Source: an uncultured Chlorobiaceae bacterium (lineage in GTDB: Bacteria > Bacteroidota > Chlorobiia > Chlorobiales > Chlorobiaceae). From it: a stretch of 34,692 bases of DNA. Position 1 is the stretch's first letter. The number at the start of each line of letters is the position of its first letter. The DNA is taken from contig CAJEXI010000035.1 of NCBI GenBank assembly GCA_903994455.1, forward strand, positions 1 through 34,692. Reading direction: 5' to 3'. This document shows positions 23,837 to 32,024 of this stretch, piece after piece. Below the pieces are notes generated by a model. It was not told where the DNA came from, ran no database searches, and was given only the letters and a program-made list of their open reading frames with translations. The position numbers and the translations under genes were made by a program.

Positions 23837-25057
23837 TTAAGCAAATATCATCGACTCATCTCTTCGCGATACGCTTGTTCCAGTTGCCGGATCGAGCATC
23901 TGCACCTTATGAACCTCAATCTGCCGGGTGGTGTAGCCATCTTTGGAGCGCTTGTCGGTTGTTGCGCGTTTAATGTCAACAGTGGTTTTGCTGGTATCGG
24001 CCAAGCCATCCTTGAGGCCAAATTCGCTCTTCAGAATGTCGTCAACGGCGCGGACAATAAAGTTGACTACCGGTTCCGGAGTGTACCAGACCCCCCGGCT
24101 TTTGCGCAGTGCAGGGTCGTATTCAGCAAGAAAGGTCTCGTAAAAATGGATGATTGGGTCGTGCTGCTGGGTGGCTTTGCCGAAATCCTTGAGCAGGGCA
24201 GCGACGTCGGTGGCTTTGAAGAGGTCGGCCAGCGCATCAACAATCCAGACAATCCGGCTGTCGAGATCGTAGCCTGCAATGTACTGAAAGAGCTTGCGGA
24301 GAAAGGGATTTGTCTTTGGAATCAGCTCAGCCGCCTCTTTTCGGTTGAAATCTTCCAGCGTCGGGTCGTGCAAACGGGCAGCAAACATGCCGTAAGCAAT
24401 CGTTTGCGCATAGATGTCAGCAAACTGTTTTGGGGTAATGTCATGAATGAGCACATCCTTGAATCCCTCCAACTGCTCTTTCAGGCTGTTGTTTGCTTCG
24501 TGAAGCATTGCGCTCGCTTCACCGGTGGTGGAGAGCGCTTTTTCAATCACATCAGCCAGTAACCGCGCTTTTGCCGCCATCATCTTGGCAAGCTTCGATG
24601 CTGAGGTGATGGTCTGCCCTTCGTATCGGCTGAATTCCTGAATCAGGTCGGTGAATGCCTTGAAGTTTTCGGGTTGGGCAACAATTTTGCCGTTCTGTAT
24701 TTCGGCAAGCACAATGGTGGTCGTCAAGTGACCTTCCAGATAGAGCCGGAATTCGAGGTAATCGGTAATGATCAGGTTTGGCAAAGAGCTTTGGTAACGG
24801 GCAAATTGTTCGTTGTAGAGCTTGTTGTCGAGCGACTTGCCGATGTCTTTTGCCTCGATGTAGCCGACGGGAATGCCCTTGCGGGTCAGAATGTAGTCAG
24901 GAGCACCGCAATCAATCCGCTGCGGTTCATTGGTGACCTCGACGTGCGGTGCCAGCGACTTCAACAGGTTTTGCAGATCTCCACGGTAGCTGTGCTCGGT
25001 TGCATTGCCGGCCTTGTATCGCCTGTTGATGGTGTCGATGTACTCCTGAATGGTCAT
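23837..25057 (-). pseudogene. Type ISP restriction-modification enzyme, 3' truncated
   Basis: The first 406 residues of a much longer (about 1000-residue) enzyme. The N-terminal nuclease has a PD-(D/E)XK pattern: D54 in GAPDYI and E68-x-K70 in YIEAKD. A helical coupler follows, then methyltransferase motif X (SRGVWYTPEPVVNFIVR), and the start of motif I, LDPATGTS, where relatives continue GTGTF. The reading frame then leaves the family (VSRRDESMIFA) and stops. Methyltransferase core and specificity parts are missing, so the enzyme must be inactive. Confidence 0.75.
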
Positions 25058-25345
25058 GGAGAGAGATGGTTAAGTGATAAAGATGCTGCAAAAAGCTGTG
25101 AGGACAAAAAATAACGACTACGCATCTTATTCTGGCATCAGAGGTGCACTGAAGAGTAATCATTTATTTCTCCCGTGCTATTCCGTACCGAAGCACATCC
25201 TGCCGGGCAAACAAAAATCCAGCATAACCGATACAGGACTTTTCGTGATTTCATTCACAGCTAATTTTACTGTACATTATTTTTATTAGAATGCCTTATT
25301 AACATGTTTCTGGTGTCAATTATTTTTATGTACAATAGATGTTAA

Positions 25346-26058
25346 ATGCCATTAGAGCCAATAAAACGAAAAGAATATACACAGAAAGATCGGGCTGAAG
25401 TCGAAGAAAGTGTTGCCACTTCGGTTGAAGCTGATCCAGATTATTTCCATGAAATGTACGTCAACGACCGCAGATCTTTCACTGGCGGATATGTTGCGGC
25501 TGACCTGTTCAAAGAGACATTCTGGCAATACAGAGAGTCACGGGAATCAAGGAATCGTTACAACGCACCAGTGCATAACTGTGCGGCCGTATTATCCGCA
25601 GAGCAGTTCAGGCGGATGCTCAAATGTGCAAAACGTCCTGAACGAGATGTCGCTGTATTTCTCACTGGAATCCCCGGGGCGGGCAAAACATCTTCTGTGC
25701 TCTCTGGAGGCGAACTACCAAACCACTATAGGGTAATATTCGAAGGGCAACTTTCAAATCTTGACACAACAACGGAAAAACTCGAACAAGCAATTGCAGC
25801 AAACCTAAAGCCACTTATCATTGTTGTTCACACATTAAAAACACTATAAAACGCTTCTATGAAGAGGGACGTGGAGCAAGCATTAATGTGATGAGTGCCA
25901 TTCAGGGCGGATTGCCTGACAGCCTGGCCGAGATGCACAGGCTATTTGGCAACAAAGTCAGTTTAATCGTTCAGGATAACAGAGATATGTCAAATCCACA
26001 ACCCATGATGGGATGGAAACATCTGTCTATACTTTTATCGGAGGGAAATCATGACTAA
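25346..26058 (+). pseudogene. Zeta-type toxin with frameshift
   Basis: Frame one (25346-25849) encodes a zeta-toxin-like kinase with Walker A LTGIPGAGKTS (106-116), which in the family phosphorylates UDP-N-acetylglucosamine. It stops at VVHTLKTL. Another frame, from about 25835, continues NTIKRFYEEGRGASINVMSA through LIVQDNRDMS to a stop at 26056-26058. The break removes a few residues and the frame. A downstream small gene starts inside the last codons. No upstream epsilon-like antitoxin is visible. Confidence 0.65.
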
Positions 26059-26254
26059 ATCAAACAGCGCCTCAGCGACACAATCGAGCAACTCTACGCA
26101 ACCGATGCCATCTCAGCCCCATGTTATCAGCAAGCAATCGGAGGAGTTCCAATGGGATGAAACAATAGTTTGGCTGGAAAGGATCAACAAAAACATGCAA
26201 AGGATGTCGACGGACGAGAAATATCGGCTGGAAATTGCGAAAGATCTATCATGA
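26051..26254 (+). CDS. Small protein after the zeta toxin
   Basis: Sixty-seven residues: a Ser/Gln-rich, disordered first half followed by a helix (WLERINKNMQRMSTDEKYRLEIAKDLS). Its start overlaps the zeta pseudogene end, so it was the next gene of that operon and may be its antitoxin or partner. Its last codons run into the truncated hicB copy, so the C-terminus may be altered. Confidence 0.4.
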   Translation: MTKSNSASATQSSNSTQPMPSQPHVISKQSEEFQWDETIVWLERINKNMQRMSTDEKYRLEIAKDLS

Positions 26255-26377
26255 CGCTTCCCGAATATTGACAATGGCCTCTTCTTTCGAATTTCCCTGG
26301 GAGATACAACCGGGAAGGCCTGGACATTCTGCAATCCAATACCCGTTTTCACCCGGATAAATTATAGCTTCTCTCAT
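26249..26377 (-). pseudogene. Truncated copy of hicB
   Basis: From ATG 26375-26377 the minus strand encodes 42 residues nearly identical to the start of the HicB at 19853-20059 (YPGENGYWIAECPGLPGCIS, then NIREAS), then stops. The upstream flank to about 26437 is also duplicated (tactccccccttta, ctatttttctac). The remainder is missing. Confidence 0.75.
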
Positions 26378-26399
26378 ACTCCCCCCTTTACTTGACCTT

Positions 26400-26703
26400 T
26401 ACTGACAAAAATTATGCTGGTAAATAACTATTTTTCTACTCCCGAGTATCTCTCCCAATGTATATCGATTTATGAGTCAATCCAATCAGTCTCGCTCGGG
26501 TGAGTATTCCGTGTTGCACTTTTTGGATGGTTGAAAAAACGGATGGTTTCACACGTAAAAAAATAACGCCTGCAGCCTTCGAAGAGGCTATCCGGCTCTC
26601 TTCTACCAACAACAGGCGCTCGTCAATGGACTTTTTGCCCTGCCACGCACAGGGTCAGGGTCAACAATCTGTTCAAAGGCAGCTATCCGGCTTTACTCTT
26701 GAG
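26400..26703. other. Non-coding stretch downstream of the template repeat
   Basis: No gene is visible. On the minus strand, the direction of TR transcription, it holds a hairpin at 26574-26589 (agcct / aggct arms, 6-base loop) followed 8-9 bases later by a T-run, a weak candidate end of the template RNA. Bases 26687-26703 are the exact reverse complement of 28445-28461 next to VR2. Confidence 0.4.
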
Positions 26704-26835
26704 CTACGGGACGAACACCAGGCGGAAGCCAACATTGCTGTTGCGGTTGCCAGGGGTATCGTTGTTGCGATAAGCCGACCGGCAGTTCTCGGCGTTGTTG
26801 TTCCAGCTCCCGCCGCGAAGAACGCGGTTCGAACC
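26704..26835 (-). repeat. TR: DGR template repeat
   Basis: This 132-bp segment aligns without gaps to VR2 (28480-28611), with 126 identical positions. The six differences (26736, 26748, 26765, 26766, 26787 and 26829) are all T on the plus strand, so adenines in the coding orientation. Read in the target frame it contains ten Asn codons, mostly AAC, concentrated at exposed FGE positions; mutating the A's of AAC cannot create a stop. It lies 20 bases past the reverse transcriptase stop. Its transcript is the expected mutagenic cDNA template. Confidence 0.95.
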
Positions 26836-26855
26836 CACGATTGATGCCCTCGTTA

Positions 26856-27857
26856 CTACTTTTTGTCCATTATCGGAGTATACACAATTTTTCTGAACTC
26901 CAAAGCATCGGCATACTCCGTAAAGGCCACCAACGGCATGGCGTGGTTTGCATACTCCTTTTGTGACCATTGGCCTGTTTGCAGATAATCGTCATAAAGC
27001 GCCGATTTCAGGATAAACCGTCTCTTGCTGTGCTGCGTCAACCGTACCCTCCCGGGAAACAATAAGTATCCCAGAAAAGGCAACCCTTGTTCAGGACTGT
27101 TCAGACATAATGGCTTGAACAAAAGTTTCAGCTCCGTAGCAACAAACTCCTCCAACTGATGCCCCGCATCGAGAAGGAACTCTCTGTCATTATGCCACAA
27201 CACCATATCATCCATATACCGAACATAAGCCGGTATGCGCAGCTCCTCCTTGATCCAGTGATCGGCCACTGAAAGATAATGGTTGGCAAAATACTGGCTG
27301 GTCAAATTCCCGATAGGCACACTTTTCTGAGCTGTGGTTGCATAGCTGTCAATGATTTTTTCAAGCATCACAAGGAGATGTTTTTCGCTGAAAAGCCGGT
27401 GCAGTTGTGCCTTTAAAACAGTATGATCAATACTTTCAAAATACTTGCGCACATCAAGTTTTAAAAACCATCGATAGTGGCGGTGATACTCCCTGGCCTT
27501 ATCAAGAGCTGCATAAGTGCCCTTTCCGATACGACTGGCAAAACTGTTTTCGATCTGATGTTTTTCAAACGCATCGTGACAAACATTCATCAAGGCATGA
27601 TGCAACACCCGCTGCGAAAAAGGAGCTGCACAAATCAACCGTTTCTTTGGATCATAGACCGTAAAGTAATGATAATTCCCCGTTTCGATTGACCCGGAAC
27701 CTATCTGCTGCTGAAGAAGGTTCAAGTTCTCCGGCAACTTCTCCCGGTAGACAAGAACGCCCTGATCAAAAACTTTTCCTTTTTGAGCCTTGTAAAAAGC
27801 TTTGTAGAGATTATCGAGATCAACTATCTCCTCAATCAGCCGTCCCTGTCGCTTCAT
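26856..27857 (-). CDS. DGR reverse transcriptase
   Basis: A 333-residue RNA-directed DNA polymerase. Motifs: [19 protein letters not shown] (71-89), catalytic Asp D135 in [10 protein letters not shown], the DGR-specific GNLTSQ (183-188, where most other RTs have QGxxxSP), and the YMDD box (214-217). The start [18 protein letters not shown] matches the usual DGR-RT beginning. The longer frame to 28181 only overlaps the HRDC gene. It overlaps that gene's end by 26 bases, which suggests coupled translation. With an accessory factor it should copy TR RNA with errors at adenines and feed the cDNA into VR2. Confidence 0.95.
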   Translation of the reverse strand: MKRQGRLIEEIVDLDNLYKAFYKAQKGKVFDQGVLVYREKLPENLNLLQQQIGSGSIETGNYHYFTVYDPKKRLICAAPFSQRVLHHALMNVCHDAFEKHQIENSFASRIGKGTYAALDKAREYHRHYRWFLKLDVRKYFESIDHTVLKAQLHRLFSEKHLLVMLEKIIDSYATTAQKSVPIGNLTSQYFANHYLSVADHWIKEELRIPAYVRYMDDMVLWHNDREFLLDAGHQLEEFVATELKLLFKPLCLNSPEQGLPFLGYLLFPGRVRLTQHSKRRFILKSALYDDYLQTGQWSQKEYANHAMPLVAFTEYADALEFRKIVYTPIMDKK

Positions 27858-28296
27858 TGGTTTCTGATTTTTCTGTAAAATATCGGGCAAATCGTGCCAC
27901 TTTTTTTTCACCAATACCCTTGATAGCCAACATATTCTTTTCGGTGACCTCTTCAAGTTTTGCAAGCGCTGCCAGCTCTTCGTCGGTAAAAATAATGAAG
28001 GCTGAAACGCCCTCATCGATTGCTGCTTTTTTGCGTTTTTCACGCAGGGCTGAAAATTTGTTGAAGGTTGGCTCATCGAGCACTTTGCGGTAATCAACCC
28101 TTGCCTTGAAATCCGAAACTGACGGATTGGCCCCGGGCTCCGCATAGCGCACACAAAAACACCAGTAAGCGCCGCGTTCATTACTGATCAGCCGGTTTTC
28201 AATCTCAAGCACTTTGTTGGCTTTCAAAAACGTATTCAGCTCCAGTTCGGCTGCGCCACCATCACCAACAGGAATAGTAAATATTTTGATTTGCAT
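27832..28296 (-). CDS. HRDC-domain DGR accessory protein
   Basis: A 154-residue protein. The N-terminal half (QIKIFTIPVGDGGAAELELN, AYWCFCVRYAEPG) is a DGR-associated domain. Residues about 78-141 form an HRDC-like helical domain (FTDEELAALAKL, LAIKGIGEKKVARFARYF), a nucleic-acid-binding module known from RecQ and RNase D. Such genes replace or accompany the Avd accessory protein in some DGR lineages. The start ATG 28296 has GAGGAA seven bases upstream; the longer frame to 28413 crosses the terminator and is unlikely. No Avd-like gene is visible nearby. Confidence 0.8.
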   Translation of the reverse strand: MQIKIFTIPVGDGGAAELELNTFLKANKVLEIENRLISNERGAYWCFCVRYAEPGANPSVSDFKARVDYRKVLDEPTFNKFSALREKRKKAAIDEGVSAFIIFTDEELAALAKLEEVTEKNMLAIKGIGEKKVARFARYFTEKSETNEATGTAD

Positions 28297-28325
28297 GCTT
28301 ATTTCCTCGTCATCAGGGTTTCCAT

Positions 28326-28356
28326 CAAAAAAATTTTCGGCCGCCACGGGGCGGCC
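28326..28356 (-). terminator. Rho-independent terminator between target gene and DGR core
   Basis: On the minus strand a perfect 7-bp GC stem (GGCCGCC / GGCGGCC, 28339-28356, 4-base loop) is followed by AAAATTTTTTT. It sits 29 bases before the HRDC gene start, so the target operon and the HRDC-RT-TR unit should be transcribed separately or by limited read-through. Confidence 0.8.
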
Positions 28357-28384
28357 TTTCTGTTGTCGGTCACTGCCCCGTCGT

Positions 28385-28423
28385 GAGGCGTGCGGCGCTT
28401 CGTCCCTCAGCACCGCTCACCTC
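28385..28423. repeat. Imperfect hairpin downstream of VR2
   Basis: Arms 28385-28399 and 28409-28423 pair over 15 positions with three mismatches around the 9-base loop tcgtccctc. Its position and loop match the hairpin behind VR1, while the stem sequence differs. A second small inverted repeat (ctcttg/caagag, 28439-28452) lies closer to VR2 and is another candidate for the DGR cruciform. Confidence 0.55.
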
Positions 28424-28479
28424 CCGCCTGCCATCTCCCTCTTGCTCAAGAGTAAAGCCGGAAGAAACTGCCACTTGAA

Positions 28480-28611
28480 CTACGGGACGAACACCAGGCG
28501 GAAGCCAACATAGCTGTTGCGGTAGCCAGGGGTATCGTTGCAGCGATAAGCCGACCGGCAGTACTCGGCGTTGTTGTTCCAGCTCCCGCCGCGAAGAACG
28601 CGGTGCGAACC
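28480..28611 (-). repeat. VR2: variable repeat of the right FGE gene
   Basis: The last 132 bp of the right FGE gene are a mutated copy of the TR. The six substitutions change five codons: Asn to His801, Tyr815, Cys822, Tyr828 and Tyr832 (the Cys change uses two bases). Every substitution is at a template adenine. The 43 residues encoded form the end of the C-type-lectin-like fold. Confidence 0.95.
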
Positions 28612-31005
28612 ACTTTCCGGCTTCGGGCCTTCCGGATCCTTCACCACCCCATCTTTCTTGCACTCCTTGTAATAATCAGCTTCGTACCAGTCACTGCACC
28701 ACTCCCACACGTTGCCATGCATGTTGTACAATCCCCATTTATTGGGTTCAAAACTCTCAACGGGGAGCGTCTTCTCCCGGTACTCTCCTTCCGGATTGCC
28801 ATTATAGGGATATTTACCGTTATAATTCGCTTGCTTCGTTGTCAGGCTCTCCCCCGTGTTGAACGGTGTGCTTTTTCCCGCACGGCACGCATACTCCCAC
28901 TCCGCCTCGGTGGGCAAACGGAACTTCTTGCCCGTTTTTTCCGTCATCCACTTGCAAAATGCCACAGCATCGTTCCAACTTACATGTATAACTGGATGAT
29001 TATCTTCATTTTCACCTCTTTCCTTACCCGACACATCATGCCGCCAGTTAACACCCTCTGTATCTTTCCACTCTTTACCATTCCAGATATAGCTACTGTT
29101 CTTTTCTTCTGCATCAGTGCGGTAACCAGTGGTCTTGATAAAATCCCTGAACTCCTTGACCGTCACCACATACCTGCACATCCAGAAGTCACTCACCTCT
29201 ACCTCATGCAGGGTTTCATTATCGCTTCTGCTCACCTCCGTCTCCGGGCTCCCCATGCTGAACCGCCCGCCAGAAATGTGGACAAAATTCGCTGGTATCT
29301 TCCTTTTGCCTCGGAGCTTCTCAGGATCAACCCCAAGACGTTGCAACAGATGATCGGGAATGGGGAAATAGATCGGGCTGTCATAACGCTGTTTGATGAC
29401 ATGCAGGGTGACAATGTCGGGCAGCGACCGACTCCTGGCGAGAAGCTCATTGACTGTATTGGCTTTCTCTGCCGCAAGCTCCCCGTCAGTCTCTCCAAGC
29501 AGGTCGTAGACGGCAAGCTGGAGGCTTCGACCTGCCTGGTCGGAGTCACCTTCGAGCGGGATGTTCTGGCTGAGCTGTTCGTAGAGAAAGTGGCAGACGG
29601 CGCTAACCTCGCTCCTCTTCAGCCACGTCTCATTTACGAGCAACTCACAGCGAAACCGGTCGGGTATGCGGCCAAGGCGAAACCACTCCAACCGCAAAAG
29701 CTGACTGAGCTGCCGGTAGGAGTTGAGCTGTCCTCCATGCTCTTCGGGATACCACTCACCCACCATCTTGCCGAGAGCAAGGGTAAGGTTCCAGTTCAGT
29801 TCTGGATAGATGGCGCATGCGGCAATCCAGCGCTTGACCGGTTGGCGGAAAAAGAGACCGATAAAGTCAAGCGTCTTGTCTTCGGTGCGTACAGGAACAA
29901 GGGTGTAGTCTACACTTTCCTGCCAGTAGTTGAGCTTGTCAAACTCCGTTGCCACACCTTGCGAAAGGTCAGCCGCCACAACCTGCAACCCCTCGACCGA
30001 CATCGGCAGCACCAGGGGAAAAAGCTCCTGCAACAGCCGTTCGCGCTCTCCCCACAGAGCTGGTGAAACCGGAGTAAAAAAATAGCGGCGCTGCCAGTGG
30101 CGGAACATCTCCGTCCAGGCAAACCGCTTGACCTCCCAGGTATCAATATATTGCAGGCCGTCGGTAAACATCATCAATGCGGCATGTTCGTACTGGCTCA
30201 GCAGCTCCGTCAGCGCAATGCCGCCGGGGTATCGCTCGTTTCGGCAAAGCATGGGAGAGTTGTCGAAATAGAAGCGCTCAACAAAAATATTGTTCCCTTT
30301 GAGGGTTTCGTAAATGGTGTTGTAGAGGTGCGCTTGATGGTCACGCGAATTGTGCCGGTCAATCAGCATCAGATACTCAATATGGCGCAGCCTTGGCGCA
30401 TAGATTGGCCTCGGCATCCCTCCGGCATGAGCGGCGGCTTTCCGAATGGTTTTATCGATATCGAAGAATTTCCGCCCGGAACTGGTGGTATAACGGAGTT
30501 GGCGCACGACCCTGACCATCCGTGGCTCGCTTGCAATCTCCGTCATTGCCACAAACCGCTCAATCGAGGGGGAGCCGCCTCTCTGGCGCGATTTCAGCGA
30601 GGCCACAATCCGCTTTTCCTCCTGCAAGAACGGTTGCGCTTCCGGGGTGTTTGAACTTCCGGCTTCTGGTAATGGAGTTGGTTCAGGCGAAATCGCTCCA
30701 CCGGGCTTCGGCACCTGCTTCTGCTTCTCCGCTGCTGCTTGCGACCGCTTCTCGACAAAGAGAATGATCAGCCGCTTGTAGAGTTCAAGAAAGGTCGCCT
30801 GCTCTTCGGGAGAGTGGGCCACGACCGGGCAAAGCCACTGATCGAGCCGCTCCAGATCGCCCGCATCAATGGCTTTCATCAGCACATAATGGAGCATTTC
30901 ACAGGTATCGATGCCAAAACTGAACCCCTGTTCCCGTAAAAGCCCGAACAGCTCATCGAAGGGAAAGTGATGATTGGCGGAAATATATGCCTCGGTTTCT
31001 CCCAT
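28480..31005 (-). CDS. vWA-like/FGE-domain DGR target protein (right cassette)
   Basis: An 841-residue paralogue of the left FGE protein without the inserted EAD. A helical N-terminal domain (ISANHHFPFDELFGLLREQG) and a Pro/Gln/Ala-rich linker are followed by a vWA-like core with degenerate metal motif (YLMLIDRHNSRDHQ). A conserved middle region then leads into an FGE/C-type-lectin-like domain (GGRFSMGSPE, LPTEAEWEYACRAG, NMHGNVWEWCSDWY). Residues 799-841 are the variable repeat VR2. It starts two bases after the MoxR stop. Predicted cytoplasmic. In DGRs this fold displays variable residues for ligand binding, so it probably recognises a changing target and signals through MoxR and TIR-EAD partners. 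Confidence 0.9.
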   Translation of the reverse strand: MGETEAYISANHHFPFDELFGLLREQGFSFGIDTCEMLHYVLMKAIDAGDLERLDQWLCPVVAHSPEEQATFLELYKRLIILFVEKRSQAAAEKQKQVPKPGGAISPEPTPLPEAGSSNTPEAQPFLQEEKRIVASLKSRQRGGSPSIERFVAMTEIASEPRMVRVVRQLRYTTSSGRKFFDIDKTIRKAAAHAGGMPRPIYAPRLRHIEYLMLIDRHNSRDHQAHLYNTIYETLKGNNIFVERFYFDNSPMLCRNERYPGGIALTELLSQYEHAALMMFTDGLQYIDTWEVKRFAWTEMFRHWQRRYFFTPVSPALWGERERLLQELFPLVLPMSVEGLQVVAADLSQGVATEFDKLNYWQESVDYTLVPVRTEDKTLDFIGLFFRQPVKRWIAACAIYPELNWNLTLALGKMVGEWYPEEHGGQLNSYRQLSQLLRLEWFRLGRIPDRFRCELLVNETWLKRSEVSAVCHFLYEQLSQNIPLEGDSDQAGRSLQLAVYDLLGETDGELAAEKANTVNELLARSRSLPDIVTLHVIKQRYDSPIYFPIPDHLLQRLGVDPEKLRGKRKIPANFVHISGGRFSMGSPETEVSRSDNETLHEVEVSDFWMCRYVVTVKEFRDFIKTTGYRTDAEEKNSSYIWNGKEWKDTEGVNWRHDVSGKERGENEDNHPVIHVSWNDAVAFCKWMTEKTGKKFRLPTEAEWEYACRAGKSTPFNTGESLTTKQANYNGKYPYNGNPEGEYREKTLPVESFEPNKWGLYNMHGNVWEWCSDWYEADYYKECKKDGVVKDPEGPKPESGSHRVLRGGSWNNNAEYCRSAYRCNDTPGYRNSYVGFRLVFVP

Positions 31006-31007
31006 CT

Positions 31008-32003
31008 TCAGCCTTCAATGGTGTGTGTTTGTATGGCCTTCACAACAGCTTTCAGGTCCGACTCCTCCTTGGCCAGAATCGACATCCCGCTCAACAGTGT
31101 CGCGGCATTGGTGGATGCGCTGTCGAAAGAGAACAGCTCTTCAGCGCTGAACCCATTCTCCTGCATCCACCATATCCAGAGAATCAGCTCGTGCGTAGCC
31201 GGTTTTTTGCCGGTAACAAGGTCACTGATCTGTAAAAAGAGGTCGATGAATTTTGCAGCGCTCTCGTCATCAAGTTTTTGTAAAATCCGTTTTTTGGCGA
31301 GAAGAATCTTCATGAGCTGCTCTTTGCCAGGCATGTCGATATGAAAGTAGACACAACGACGTAAAAAGGGTTCCGGCAGGGTTTTCTCGGAGTTGCTGGT
31401 CAGAATCACCACCGGTTTGTACTCCTCCTTACCCTCTTTTCTGTAAAACGATCGGTCGCTCTCTTTGGCCGATTTCAGCTCCGGCACCTCAAAAGTCATG
31501 GTTTCGATAATCGAGAGGATATCGTTAGGCAAATCACGCGGCGCCTTGTCGATTTCATCAATCAGCACCACCCTGCGTCTTGGTTGCCTTTCTTCGTTCT
31601 GGCCAATCGAGTCACAGATTGCCCGCCCAAGTGCCTCGTAGTGAATATAATTTTCTTCGATTTTTTTTGCAGTCAGTTCGCAGTCAGTTCCCTTTTCAAT
31701 ATTCACCTTGTGAAAATGGGCAAGGCTGTCGTAGCGGTAAAGCAGATCGGTTGATACCGAATCGGTTCGTGTGGCAAAAGGCACGACCTCCCCCCATCCA
31801 AAACGGCCAGCAATGTGGTACGCAAGGTCCGACTTGCCAGTGCCCGGTACACCGGTGACCAACAACGGCTTTTGCAGCATCAGGGCAACATTCAGCGCCC
31901 GGACCAGCCCCTCCGAAGGCATGTACCCTTCACCCCGCTCAATCTTCGGCAACTGCACTTTGGCGTTTATCGCCTTGTTTTCGTAAAAGTTGTATTGTTC
32001 CAT
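31008..32003 (-). CDS. MoxR-type AAA+ ATPase (right cassette)
   Basis: A 331-residue AAA+ ATPase paralogous to 4021-5064. Walker A is GVPGTGKS (51-58), Walker B is VVLIDEID (145-152), and the sensor region is LTSNSEKTLPEPFLRRC. The first residues (MEQYNFYENK) also mirror the left protein (MENYNFYEKR). As with other MoxR-vWA pairs it should remodel or gate its vWA-like partner, encoded two bases downstream. It lies 21 bases after the EAD-iSTAND gene, so the four genes form one operon. Confidence 0.88.
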   Translation of the reverse strand: MEQYNFYENKAINAKVQLPKIERGEGYMPSEGLVRALNVALMLQKPLLVTGVPGTGKSDLAYHIAGRFGWGEVVPFATRTDSVSTDLLYRYDSLAHFHKVNIEKGTDCELTAKKIEENYIHYEALGRAICDSIGQNEERQPRRRVVLIDEIDKAPRDLPNDILSIIETMTFEVPELKSAKESDRSFYRKEGKEEYKPVVILTSNSEKTLPEPFLRRCVYFHIDMPGKEQLMKILLAKKRILQKLDDESAAKFIDLFLQISDLVTGKKPATHELILWIWWMQENGFSAEELFSFDSASTNAATLLSGMSILAKEESDLKAVVKAIQTHTIEG

Positions 32004-32024
32004 TATTATGCCTTATACGTAAAA

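Noticed and set aside
26704..26970. Open frame across the TR that encodes an FGE-like C-terminus
   Set aside because: It reads through the template repeat in the target frame but has no FGE core before it and overlaps the RT gene end in another frame. It is the TR, not a gene.
26856..28181. Longer 441-residue version of the reverse transcriptase
   Set aside because: The extra N-terminal 108 residues only overlap the HRDC gene in another frame and resemble no RT; family similarity starts at the Met at 27857.
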